In this document: positions 36,229 through 44,408 of the stretch, piece after piece
How positions within the stretch are numbered: position 1 is the stretch's first letter
Layout of the letters: each line of letters opens with the position of its first letter
Source of the DNA: JBFHIJ01 sp963678775
GTDB taxonomy: Bacteria; Bacteroidota; Ignavibacteria; Kapaibacteriales; UBA2268
NCBI GenBank assembly: GCA_963678775.2
Contig: CAXXGR010000007.1
Coordinates: 310,001-374,000 of the forward strand
Length of the DNA stretch: 64,000 nt
Reading direction: 5' to 3'
The notes under the pieces: generated by a model
What the model saw: the letters and a program-made list of their open reading frames with translations, nothing else
Told to the model about the DNA's origin: nothing
Database searches by the model: none
Translations under genes and position numbers: made by a program

Positions 36229-36268
36229 CTTTTACAAAGTCATAGCTATGAAATAGCTTTTGTAAAAG
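36229..36268. repeat. nested palindrome upstream of the oxidoreductase operon
   Basis: CTTTTACAAA (36229-36238) pairs with TTTGTAAAAG (36259-36268); inside it AGCTAT (36244-36249), a GAA loop and ATAGCT (36253-36258) form a second stem, with a 5-base bulge on the 5' side. It lies 54 bp before the first gene of the operon, within a 278-bp gap that has no other clear feature. Confidence 0.75.
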
Positions 36269-36321
36269 ACAATTTGTAAGAAATACATATTTTTTAGATT
36301 AACATAAAAGCCGAGGTAGTA

Positions 36322-36549
36322 ATGGCTAAATTATTTGGTGAAGTAATAATAGACATCGAAAGATGTAAGGGCTGCGAACTTTGTATAGATGCATGTCCTG
36401 AAAATACTCTTGCCCTCGCAGAAACAATCAACCAGAAAGGATACCGATACGCAGTTAACGTTAATAAAAACTGCACTGGTTGCACAAGTTGCGCATTGAT
36501 TTGTCCGGATTCAGTTATTACTGTTTACAGAAAAACAAAAAAGAATTAA
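36322..36549 (+). CDS. 2-oxoacid:ferredoxin oxidoreductase delta (4Fe-4S) subunit
   Basis: The 75-residue ferredoxin-type subunit has two complete 4Fe-4S motifs, C15/C18/C21/C25 and C51/C54/C57/C61. It is the first gene of a delta-alpha-beta-gamma operon encoding a four-subunit oxidoreductase that makes acyl-CoA, CO2 and reduced ferredoxin from a 2-oxoacid. A short run (GCCGAGGTAG) serves as the ribosome site. The alpha gene begins 37 bases later. Confidence 0.9.
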   Translation: MAKLFGEVIIDIERCKGCELCIDACPENTLALAETINQKGYRYAVNVNKNCTGCTSCALICPDSVITVYRKTKKN

Positions 36550-36586
36550 TATTTTAAATAATTAAGTTAATAAGGATGGATACGCC

Positions 36587-37657
36587 ATGGGTGAAATCAA
36601 ACTTATGAAAGGGAATGAGGCACTCGCAGAGGCTATGATTAGAGCCGGTTGTGATGCCTATTTTGGATACCCTATCACTCCTCAATCTGAAGTTTTAGAA
36701 TATCTAGCTAACGAAGCTAATGCAAGAACAGGAATGGTTGTGCTGCAAGCTGAATCAGAAGTAGCAGCTATAAATATGATATATGGTGCTGCAGGAACAG
36801 GTAAAAGAGTAATGACTACTTCTTCTTCTCCGGGTATGTCTCTAATGATGGAAGGTATTTCTTATATAGCAGGTGCAGAACTTCCATGTGTTTTAAGTAA
36901 TATTAACCGTGGTGGTCCCGGTTTGGGTACTATCCAACCTTCGCAAGCTGATTATTTCCAAGCTGTTAAAGGTGGTGGACATGGCGATTACAAACTTATT
37001 GTATTGGCTCCTTCCAGCGTTCAGGAAATGGTAGATTTCGTAAGAGAAGGCTTTGATTTAGCTGAAAAATATCGTAACCCTGTTATGATTCTTGCTGATG
37101 GTGCTATTGGTCAGATGATGGAAAAAGTTGAACTATTCGATCAAATGGACAGAAAAACTGAATTCCCGGATTGGGCTCATACTGGCAAACCTAAAGACAG
37201 TGACAGAAGATATATTACTTCTCTTCACATCGAATCTGAAAAGATGGAACAGGTTAACCTACACCTACAACGTAAGTATAAAAAAATACAAGAAAACGAA
37301 GTTCGCTACGAAACAATGAATTTGGAAGATGCGGATTATGTATTTACAGGCTTCGGTCTAGGCGCTCGTATCTGTATGAAAGCAATGGAATTAGGTAGAG
37401 AAAAAGGCTATAAAATTGGTCTTATCAGACCTATCACTTTATTCCCATTCCCTACAGATATTTATGCTGAAGTAGCTCCAAAAGTAAAAGGTATTTTTGA
37501 TGTAGAAATGAACTATGGCCAAATGGTTGAAGATGTTAGACTTTCTGTAAACGGAAAAACTGATGTTAAGTTCTTCGGTCGCGCTGGTGGTATGATTCCT
37601 TCTCCTGAAGAAATCTTAGAAAACTTCGAAAAAATGTTTATTGAAGGAGGCAAATAA
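36587..37657 (+). CDS. korA: 2-oxoacid:ferredoxin oxidoreductase alpha subunit (KorA/VorB type)
   Basis: The 356-residue alpha subunit carries the pyrimidine-binding and transketolase C-terminal regions: GCDAYFGYPITPQSEVLEYLA, ESEVAAINMIYGAAGTGKR, TTSSSPGMSLMMEG and, at the end, IRPITLFPFPTD. It assembles with the beta subunit to bind thiamine diphosphate. Family members act on 2-oxoglutarate or branched-chain 2-oxoacids, and the sequence alone does not decide. Its stop shares one base with the start of the beta gene. Confidence 0.9.
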   Translation: MGEIKLMKGNEALAEAMIRAGCDAYFGYPITPQSEVLEYLANEANARTGMVVLQAESEVAAINMIYGAAGTGKRVMTTSSSPGMSLMMEGISYIAGAELPCVLSNINRGGPGLGTIQPSQADYFQAVKGGGHGDYKLIVLAPSSVQEMVDFVREGFDLAEKYRNPVMILADGAIGQMMEKVELFDQMDRKTEFPDWAHTGKPKDSDRRYITSLHIESEKMEQVNLHLQRKYKKIQENEVRYETMNLEDADYVFTGFGLGARICMKAMELGREKGYKIGLIRPITLFPFPTDIYAEVAPKVKGIFDVEMNYGQMVEDVRLSVNGKTDVKFFGRAGGMIPSPEEILENFEKMFIEGGK

Positions 37658-38460
37658 TGGCTGAAAATACAATGAATGTGGCTGAAGGTTTCACTTCTGA
37701 AGAAATCTGCCAAAAAGAAAACATGGTTTGGAATAAACCTGATACCCTTACTGATACGCCTCTTCACTACTGCCCTGGTTGCGGTCATGGTACTATACAC
37801 AAAGTGCTAATGGAAGTTGTAAAAGAAATGGGCTTGCAAAATGACACTATCGGAGTAGCTCCGGTTGGTTGTTCTGTTTTTGCTTATCACTATATGAATG
37901 TAGATATGTCTGAAGCTGCTCACGGCAGAGCTTGTGCTGCTGCTACTGGTATCAAACGTGTTTTTCCTGAAAAATTCGTGTTTACTTACCAAGGTGATGG
38001 TGACTTAGCTGCTATTGGTACAGCTGAAACTGTTCATGCTGCTAATAGAGGTGAAAAAATCCTTACTATATTCGTGAATAACGGTATTTATGGTATGACT
38101 AGTGGTCAGATGGCTCCTACTACACTTCCTGGTATGGTATCATCAACGTCTCCATTTGGTAGAGATGTAGAAACAATGGGCTATCCTTTGAAAATATCTG
38201 AAATGATAGCTGTTCTGCCTGGCGTAACTTATGTTACTCGTCAGTCTGTACACACACCGGCTAATGTAAGAAAACTTAAAAAAGCTATTAAAAAAGCTAT
38301 CCAATACCAACAAGAAGGACGCGGTTATTGTATGGTTGAAGTGGTTTCTAACTGTCCATCTAACTGGAAAATGACTCCATTACAATCAAACAAATTCGTT
38401 GCTGAAAAAATGATTCCTTATTATCCGCTTGGCGATATTAAAGTACCGGAGGACAAATAA
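37657..38460 (+). CDS. korB: 2-oxoacid:ferredoxin oxidoreductase beta (ThDP) subunit
   Basis: The 267-residue beta subunit binds the diphosphate of thiamine diphosphate: CPGCGHGTIHKVL, GVAPVGCSVFAYHY, HGRACAAATGIKR and the ThDP motif YQGDGDLAAIGTAETVHAANRGE, then NNGIYGMTSGQMAPTT. A GGAGG ribosome site for the next gene lies at its 3' end. It is the catalytic partner of the alpha subunit. Confidence 0.92.
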   Translation: MAENTMNVAEGFTSEEICQKENMVWNKPDTLTDTPLHYCPGCGHGTIHKVLMEVVKEMGLQNDTIGVAPVGCSVFAYHYMNVDMSEAAHGRACAAATGIKRVFPEKFVFTYQGDGDLAAIGTAETVHAANRGEKILTIFVNNGIYGMTSGQMAPTTLPGMVSSTSPFGRDVETMGYPLKISEMIAVLPGVTYVTRQSVHTPANVRKLKKAIKKAIQYQQEGRGYCMVEVVSNCPSNWKMTPLQSNKFVAEKMIPYYPLGDIKVPEDK

Positions 38461-38461
38461 T

Positions 38462-38998
38462 ATGACTCAAGAAGCTATTTTTGCAGGATTTGGTGGACAA
38501 GGCGTACTCTCTATGGGTATGATTCTTGCTTATGCCGGCATGATTGAAAACAAAGAAGTTTGTTGGATGCCTTCTTACGGTCCGGAAATGCGTGGTGGTA
38601 CTGCTAATGCTACTACTATCGTTTCTGATAAAAAAGTAAGCTCTCCGTACATTTCTATGTTTGACTCTGTTGTTGCTTTAAATCAACCTTCTGTTGATAA
38701 ATTTGAAAGCAGAATCAAAGTAGGCGGCAATATGTTTTATGATAGCACTAACATTCTTAAAGCTCCTACACGTACAGATATTAATATCTATGCTATCCCG
38801 GGATCTGATGAAGCTGTTAAATTGAAAAATATCAAAGTATTGAATATGATTATGCTTGGCGCATTTATCAAAGGTACTAAGGCTGTCGCAGATGAAACTA
38901 TCTTCGAAGCTTTGAAACAAGTACTTCCTGAACGCCACCATAAACTTATTCCTTTGAATAAACAAGCTTTTGAAGTTGGCGCAAGCTTTGTAAAATAG
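38462..38998 (+). CDS. 2-oxoacid:ferredoxin oxidoreductase gamma subunit
   Basis: The 178-residue gamma subunit has the family opening EAIFAGFGGQGVLSMGMILAYAG and MPSYGPEMRGGTANATTIVSD. I start at ATG 38462, ten bases after GGAGG and one base after the beta stop; the open frame from 38429 would overlap beta and add eleven unsupported residues. It completes the operon and is followed by a terminator. Confidence 0.92.
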   Translation: MTQEAIFAGFGGQGVLSMGMILAYAGMIENKEVCWMPSYGPEMRGGTANATTIVSDKKVSSPYISMFDSVVALNQPSVDKFESRIKVGGNMFYDSTNILKAPTRTDINIYAIPGSDEAVKLKNIKVLNMIMLGAFIKGTKAVADETIFEALKQVLPERHHKLIPLNKQAFEVGASFVK

Positions 38999-39025
38999 GA
39001 AAATATCAAATTGATATAAAAAATT

Positions 39026-39054
39026 AAGCTGTCTTATGGGCAGCTTTTTTTTTT
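39026..39054 (+). terminator. intrinsic terminator after the oxidoreductase operon
   Basis: AAGCTGTC (39026-39033) pairs with GGCAGCTT (39039-39046; one G-U), then a run of about ten T. Confidence 0.88.
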
Positions 39055-39113
39055 AGCTAATAATAAATACGAACTTGCTTTTGCTTGTAAAGAAGTTCGA
39101 CAAAAGTAGATAC

Positions 39114-39154
39114 AAAAAAAGAGTTACCGTTTAAAGATTTAGGGCAACTCTTTT
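39114..39154 (-). terminator. intrinsic terminator of the minus-strand acyl-CoA dehydrogenase unit
   Basis: AAAAGAGTT (39117-39125) pairs with AACTCTTTT (39146-39154); read on the minus strand the stem is followed by a T-run (A-run 39114-39120 on the plus strand). Confidence 0.85.
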
Positions 39155-39182
39155 AAGAAAATATTTGTATTGTAATTTAATA

Positions 39183-40321
39183 CTACATTTTGCCATTTCT
39201 TTTCAACACATCTCTGGCAATGATGAATTTTTGAATTTCATTAGTACCTTCAAATATTTTGTTGATTCTAGAATCTCTATAGAATCTTTCGATTGGCATT
39301 TCACGAGAGAATCCCATACCGCCGTGTACCTGCATAGCCAAATCAACGCAAGTATGAAGACCTTCGGAACATACTAATTTAACCATTGCGGACTCTCTTG
39401 AAAGCATCGTGCCTGCGTCATATTTATGAGCAGTTCTATAGATAAGAGATTCGCAGATATAAATCTGAGTAGCCATTTCAGCAAGCATAGCTTGTACAGC
39501 CTGGAAATTAGCGATAGGTTCGTTAAATTGTTTTCTTTCTTTAGCATACTTAACTGAAAGCTCAAGCATTTCTTTCATACCGCCCAAGCAAGCAGCACCA
39601 AGACCTAAACGGCCGGCATCTAAAGTTTTCATAGCTATTAGGAAGCCGCGACCATCCTGTCCTAATCTGTTTGCGTCAGGTATAACTACGTTGTCAAAAG
39701 TTAAAGAAGAAGTTTTACTACCTTTAATACCCATTTTTTTCTCAGGGGCGCCGGCAGTAAAGCCTTCAGTACCTTTTTCTACAACAAAAGCAGTAATACC
39801 GCGATTAGTTCTGGCATAAACAGCAAAAATATCAGCGAAAGGACCATTAGTAATCCAAAGTTTTTCGCCATTAATTATCCAGTTATCGCCATTTTTTCAG
39901 CTTTAGTTCTCAAGTTAAATGCATCCGATCCTGCGCCCTGCTCAGTTAAAGCAAAAGCCGCAATTTTTTCGCCGGAAGCTAATTGAGGGATATATTTTTG
40001 TCTTTGTTCTTCGTTTCCGCCATTAAATATTGAATTCGTACCGATAGATACGTGAGCGCCGATAAACGTAGCTGTAGAAAGACAAGCTCTACCTATTTCT
40101 TCTTGTATCAAGCAGTATCCTACTTCTCCAAAACCACTTCCGCCGTATTCCATAGGGAATGCAGCACCAAGGATACCCAATTCGCCTATTTTAGCAATAA
40201 TTTCTTGAGGAATAGCTTCTTCTTCGTCAATTTGAGAAGCGATAGGTTTAAGTTCATTAGTTGCGAAATCACGCACCATATCCCTGAGCATTTGCTGCTC
40301 TTCGGTAAGTTTAAAATCCAT
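39183..40321 (-). pseudogene. acyl-CoA dehydrogenase, interrupted by a single-base frameshift
   Basis: The two minus-strand open frames 39875-40321 (N-terminal, 148 residues) and 39183-39734 (C-terminal, 183 residues) are halves of one acyl-CoA dehydrogenase, which oxidises acyl-CoA with FAD. The N-half has MLRDMVRDFA and EYGGSGFGEVGY; the C-half has the catalytic Glu region FEGTNEIQ and HGGMGFSRE. They are in different frames. The run of six A on the minus strand (39892-39897) would restore frame if it were seven A, giving EKNGDNWIINGEKLWITNG and an intact protein of 379 residues, the normal family length. It is either a real phase error or a sequencing error. It lies 34 bp downstream of the SDR pair. 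Confidence 0.85.
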
Positions 40322-40355
40322 TTTTCTCCCTTTACATATATAGAGTAATTAAAAG

Positions 40356-41033
40356 CTAAATCATGTCAAATATCTGACCTGTAAGATAGTGATTATTATC
40401 TAATGAAAGCAAGGAAAAAGTGCCGGGAATTTTAGGATTATCAAAATTTCCGAAAATAGCATTGACAGAAATACGGTAATCGTACAGTTCGATGGATAAT
40501 TGCTTTACGTACTCAATCAGTGCTGCATAAGAAGCAACTAAAACGCCGTTATTGGAGCGATTATCTATATTTTCAATCATCGCGACTATTTTTGAGCCCG
40601 GAACTAACATTCCTGCATTAAAAAGATCTTGAACCCAATAAATAAAGCCATGAGCCATAGTGTCAAAAGTAGCTTCAACTTTCCTTTTGGAAACTTGTCT
40701 GCTTTGGATATCATCTATGATCGGACCTATAGTTGGGTATTTCAAAGTATAGACAAAAACCTCGGGTTTGAGAGTGTCTCCCAAATATCTCTGCATATTT
40801 GAAATAACTAAATGTCTATTATCAGGTTCGGTTGCATTTAAATTGAATAATTTGAAATCAGTTTGATTTTTTTGAAGCTCAGATTTTAAATCTTTTACTT
40901 TATCATTGATATTTTCTAAATCGAAGTGAACTCCAAATAAACCATAACCGCATTCTGCTAAGCGGAATGCGGCCATTTTACCAAAATCACCTGTAATGCC
41001 CGATATAAGGGCATATTTATCAGCGAGTGCCAT
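40356..41033 (-). CDS. short-chain dehydrogenase-like protein lacking catalytic residues
   Basis: The 225-residue protein is a paralogue of the gene immediately upstream (41035-41856). It keeps the N-terminal nucleotide-binding glycines (SGITGDFGKM), the strand-helix plan and the shared segments YWVQDLF and YDYRISVNAIFG. At the active site, however, the Tyr and Lys of the Y-x6-K signature are replaced: N162 stands at the Tyr and Y169 at the Lys position, and the TS at the catalytic Ser site is IE. It also lacks the C-terminal 40 residues or so of its partner. It begins one base after the partner's stop, so the two are translationally coupled. A regulatory or structural pseudoenzyme is likely. 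Confidence 0.75.
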   Translation of the reverse strand: MALADKYALISGITGDFGKMAAFRLAECGYGLFGVHFDLENINDKVKDLKSELQKNQTDFKLFNLNATEPDNRHLVISNMQRYLGDTLKPEVFVYTLKYPTIGPIIDDIQSRQVSKRKVEATFDTMAHGFIYWVQDLFNAGMLVPGSKIVAMIENIDNRSNNGVLVASYAALIEYVKQLSIELYDYRISVNAIFGNFDNPKIPGTFSLLSLDNNHYLTGQIFDMI

Positions 41034-41034
41034 A

Positions 41035-41856
41035 TTAACTTTCTATAAAGTTCAAAATATTTTCACCACCATCTACATGGATAACATCGCCTGTAATCCA
41101 GTAGAATTTTTCGTCAACAAGCAAAGAAACTGCTTTAGCAACGTCTTGTGGTACTGTGTTTCTATGAAATGGATTATGATCTTTAGCTTGCGCAAGCATT
41201 TTTTCAAATCCCGGAATTTTTGCAGCTGCAGGAGTATCTGTAAGACCGGCGTGGATAGAGTTTGCAGTTATTTTATAAGGCGCAAGCTCAACAGCAATCT
41301 GACGGATATATGATTCTAAAGCAGCTTTAGCAGCAGAAACTGCTCCATAGTATTGCATAGCGCGAGTAGAACCAATCGAAGTCATTGCAAAAATTCTGGA
41401 GTTTTCTGCTAAAAGCTTATCTTTAAATAAGTCTTGAGTCCAATATAAAAGGCTGTTTGCCATTACGTCTAAAGTCATTTCGATTTGCTTTTTAGTAAGC
41501 ATTTCTGTATGATCTTCACTAAAAAACTTTTTGATAGCACCAAAAGCAAGAGAGTGTATGAGTACTCTAAGTTCGTGGTTCTCATCAGCCTCTTGGCGCT
41601 CTTTTATAAAATCAATAACTTCTTTGCGTTTAGCATCATCAGCTGCATTTAAATTAAAAAAAACAGCCTCTCCACCCAATGTTTCAAGTACGGTTCTGAA
41701 CTCTTCAGCTTTGTTTTTATTAGACCCCATGTCCATGTGTACACCGTAGATATTATATCCACTTTTTGCCAACTCTAAAGCGCATTCTTTACCAAAGCCA
41801 CTTGATACACCTAATACAAGTGCCCATAACTTTCTACTTGCAATATTTTTAGCCAT
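41035..41856 (-). CDS. enoyl-ACP-reductase-type short-chain dehydrogenase
   Basis: The 273-residue Rossmann enzyme has the pattern GVSSGFGKECALELAKSGY at the nucleotide site and a Y-x6-K active site (Y170-K177, in QYYGAVSAAKAAL), the spacing used by FabI/FabL-type enoyl-ACP reductases, rather than Y-x3-K. The C-terminus GDVIHVDGGENIL is also SDR-like. ATG 41856 is used; a TTG 24 bases upstream is in frame. A fatty-acid enoyl reductase is the best guess, with another acyl-chain reduction possible. It is coupled to a degenerate paralogue and lies upstream of the broken acyl-CoA dehydrogenase. Confidence 0.8.
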   Translation of the reverse strand: MAKNIASRKLWALVLGVSSGFGKECALELAKSGYNIYGVHMDMGSNKNKAEEFRTVLETLGGEAVFFNLNAADDAKRKEVIDFIKERQEADENHELRVLIHSLAFGAIKKFFSEDHTEMLTKKQIEMTLDVMANSLLYWTQDLFKDKLLAENSRIFAMTSIGSTRAMQYYGAVSAAKAALESYIRQIAVELAPYKITANSIHAGLTDTPAAAKIPGFEKMLAQAKDHNPFHRNTVPQDVAKAVSLLVDEKFYWITGDVIHVDGGENILNFIES

Positions 41857-42102
41857 CGGAAACCCGAAAAATTGAAACAATTATTTGAATTAATAGACGA
41901 AATTATCCTAATAAGCATCTAAAGTTTGGGCAGAAATAGTTTACATTACTGCTCATTTAATTTTGAAAATGTTTTCCATAACATTAACAAATATAAGCAA
42001 TTTAGACAATACAAAAAACAATAATGCCTAATTGTTTGATTGATAAGAAGATACATTCTATTAGTGAATCGAAATTCTCTATTCTGTATTATGAGATATT
42101 GT

Positions 42103-42146
42103 AAAAAAAAGAGCTAATTAATTTGAATTCTCAAATCAAGCAGCCC
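42103..42146 (-). terminator. terminator for the minus-strand barrel gene
   Basis: Read on the minus strand, GGGCT-GC-TTGATTTGA pairs with TCAAATTAA-TT-AGCTC (G-U pairs and a symmetric 2-base internal loop), followed by eight T (plus-strand A-run 42103-42110). Confidence 0.75.
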
Positions 42147-42169
42147 TTCGTTCTTAAAATATTTATATT

Positions 42170-42715
42170 CTACATACTGAAAGTCGCACCTATATTCAAA
42201 TAGGCAACGCCGTATCCAAGCTCTGCATATAAACCGAAGTATTTAGATATATAATATCTTGCACCTAAATGAAGTGAGCCTGTCAGACTACTTCCTGCTG
42301 CTGAGTATCCAAAAATATCGTCATCGGGTCCATCAATAGAAGATGAGACTATGTTGTACCCAATCATCAAGCCACCGTAACAGTCCCAGAGATTATTACC
42401 ATAAAAATGATAACTGCCTCTAGCACCAACAATAATGTGAGTATAAGACCACTTCCAACTAAAGTAGCTCTCTGAGCTCTGAGCAAAACCAACATATCCA
42501 CCCAAACTCACATTTGGGAGATTAAATAAATTAGAGCCAACTTCATAAGAAGCTGAAATAGGCGGTAAATCTAGATTACCTACTAAGGTAGAACCTAAAC
42601 CAATACCGATGTTTAGATTTTTTTCTCCGACTCTGTAATAAGTTTGAGTCTTTTGTGCTTCTGCAGTATAGCTTAATGCCATAATAAAAGCTAATGCAAT
42701 CAAAAAGTGTTTCAT
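42170..42715 (-). CDS. small exported outer-membrane beta-barrel protein
   Basis: The 181-residue protein begins with a signal peptide (MKHFLIALAFIMALSYTAEAQ) and consists of alternating aromatic/glycine strands (LNIGIGLGSTL, SLGGYVGFAQ, IIVGARGSYHFYG, GARYYISKYFGLYAELGYG), which fits an eight-strand outer-membrane barrel of the OmpA/OmpX-like type. I start at ATG 42715 after AGGTG; an in-frame GTG lies two codons upstream. The function is unknown. Confidence 0.7.
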   Translation of the reverse strand: MKHFLIALAFIMALSYTAEAQKTQTYYRVGEKNLNIGIGLGSTLVGNLDLPPISASYEVGSNLFNLPNVSLGGYVGFAQSSESYFSWKWSYTHIIVGARGSYHFYGNNLWDCYGGLMIGYNIVSSSIDGPDDDIFGYSAAGSSLTGSLHLGARYYISKYFGLYAELGYGVAYLNIGATFSM

Positions 42716-43136
42716 ACCCACCTCTACAATTAAAAAAAGTACAACTGTTTTTGTATTCTATAGTGCATAACAAAATATAATATCTGTATTTCCTAAGTAT
42801 TAAGGATAAATCCCTAAATTTGAATTGTGTCCTTGATATATACCAACTTAGTGACAATAATATTTGGATTGTTTCTTCAATAAATTATTGGCTTTGAAAT
42901 ATAAAGCATACATCGAACTTAATAACGAATAATATTATATTATATTATAGTAAATTACATGCTGTACTAATATAGATAATGCTTAGCATCCCAAAAAAAT
43001 AAAAATATTGTTTCCCATAATCAACATATAAATTTCACTTCGTAAATGTCTTATCTATTCTTTAAAAAAACGATTATATTAGTAAAATAACTGCTTACCA
43101 AAGCAACATTTCTATAATAGAATACAAAGGATTGAT
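42716..43136. other. 421-bp intergenic region
   Basis: The region between the divergent barrel gene and mazG is AT-rich. It contains three tandem ATATT units (42932-42946) and presumably both promoters. No open frame, hairpin terminator or conserved promoter pair stands out. Confidence 0.4.
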
Positions 43137-43949
43137 ATGTCTAAAAATAGAGAAGTTCCATTACCCGCAGATCCCAAAAACTACATTGATAGATTTACTG
43201 CTTTTGTGGATATTGTAAAAATATTACGCAAAGACTGCCCATGGGACAGTGCTCAAACAAATGAGTCTATAGCCCACTTGATGATAGAAGAAGCTTATGA
43301 AACAATTGATGCTATACATCAGAAAGATGATAATGAGTTCGCAGGCGAGCTTGGTGATGTATTGTTGCATATTGTTATGCATGCTATAATGGCTGAAGAA
43401 AGAGGAGCATTTAATTTGAATGATGTTATTACTAAAATTAGCAATAAAATGGTGCATCGCCATCCTCATGTTTTTGCAGATGTTGATGTAGAGTCAACAG
43501 ATGATGTGATGAAAAACTGGGAACAACTAAAGAAACAAGAAGGTAAAAAGTCTGCTCTTGATGGAGTTCCACTTGCACTGCCGGCACTGCTCAGAGCAGA
43601 ACGCATACAGCATAAAGCCTCCAGAGTTGGATTCGATTGGGATGATAAAAAAAATGTATGGGAAAAAGTAGAAGAAGAGCTTGCCGAACTTAAAGAAGAG
43701 CTGCATAATGGGCAAGACAAGGAAAGAGTAAGAGAAGAATTTGGCGATTTTGTATTCTCTCTTGTAAATGCTGCAAGATTTGCTGATATAGTTCCGGAAG
43801 AAGCGCTCCAAAAAACGAATAATAAATTTACCAAACGCTTTCAGTATGTTGAAAAAAAAGCCAAAGAGATGGGCAAAGAGCTTAAAGATATGACTTTGGG
43901 TGAAATGGACGAGCTTTGGAATGAAGCAAAGAAAAAAAACAATATGTAA
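43137..43949 (+). CDS. mazG: nucleoside triphosphate pyrophosphohydrolase MazG
   Basis: MazG hydrolyses (d)NTPs to the monophosphate and pyrophosphate. The 270-residue protein has two MazG repeats: the first DCPWDSAQTNESIAHLMIEEAYETIDAI with the EExxE metal site, the second EELAELKEELHNG and EEFGDFVFSLVNAARF. This is the full-length, double-domain form. It is followed after 16 bases by the cytosine deaminase. Confidence 0.93.
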   Translation: MSKNREVPLPADPKNYIDRFTAFVDIVKILRKDCPWDSAQTNESIAHLMIEEAYETIDAIHQKDDNEFAGELGDVLLHIVMHAIMAEERGAFNLNDVITKISNKMVHRHPHVFADVDVESTDDVMKNWEQLKKQEGKKSALDGVPLALPALLRAERIQHKASRVGFDWDDKKNVWEKVEEELAELKEELHNGQDKERVREEFGDFVFSLVNAARFADIVPEEALQKTNNKFTKRFQYVEKKAKEMGKELKDMTLGEMDELWNEAKKKNNM

Positions 43950-43965
43950 CTCATGAGAGATAATT

Positions 43966-44406
43966 ATGATGGACAAATTTTATCAGGCTGCTTTAGATGA
44001 AGCAAAAAAAGGATTTGAAGAGGGAGGAATCCCTATTGGGTCTGTTATAGTACATAATGGTGAAATCATAGGCCGTGGTCATAATAGAAGAGTGCAACAG
44101 GGGAGTGCTATTTTGCATGGCGAAATGGATGCCTTAGAAAATGCAGGCAGACTTAAGGCTAAAATCTATAAAGAATCCGTCCTTTATACCACACTTTCTC
44201 CGTGCCCCATGTGTTCCGGTGCAATATTGCTCTACGGTATTCCCAAAGTAGTAATAGGAGAAAATGTAAGCTTCATGGGAGAAGAAGAACATTTAAAATC
44301 CAAAGGTGTAGAAGTGGAAGTGCTCGACGATGAAGAGAGCAAAAATCTAATGAAGAGATTTATGGAAGAAAAACCTGAGCTTTGGAATGAAGATATAGGC
44401 GTTTAA
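43966..44406 (+). CDS. cytosine deaminase-like zinc deaminase (Fcy1 type)
   Basis: The 146-residue protein has the cytidine/deoxycytidylate deaminase fold with the HxE zinc motif H51-x-E53 (HGEMDALENAGRL) and P-C80-x2-C83. The spacing and the segments LYTTLSPCPMCSGAILLYGIPKVVIGENVSF and the C-terminal PELWNEDIG closely resemble yeast cytosine deaminase Fcy1 rather than the CodA amidohydrolase or TadA tRNA deaminase. It probably deaminates cytosine to uracil; guanine or adenosine-type substrates cannot be ruled out. It lies between mazG and the reductase-like gene with 2-16 bp gaps, so an operon is likely. Confidence 0.82.
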   Translation: MMDKFYQAALDEAKKGFEEGGIPIGSVIVHNGEIIGRGHNRRVQQGSAILHGEMDALENAGRLKAKIYKESVLYTTLSPCPMCSGAILLYGIPKVVIGENVSFMGEEEHLKSKGVEVEVLDDEESKNLMKRFMEEKPELWNEDIGV

Positions 44407-44408
44407 AT

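Noticed and set aside
42932..42946. Tandem ATATT units, seen also at 10115-10129
   Set aside because: Three short units each in very AT-rich sequence are expected by chance and do not form a CRISPR or satellite array.
43466..43976. Two long minus-strand frames (122 and 149 codons) opposite mazG
   Set aside because: They are low-complexity Ser- and Phe-rich shadows of the mazG coding strand.
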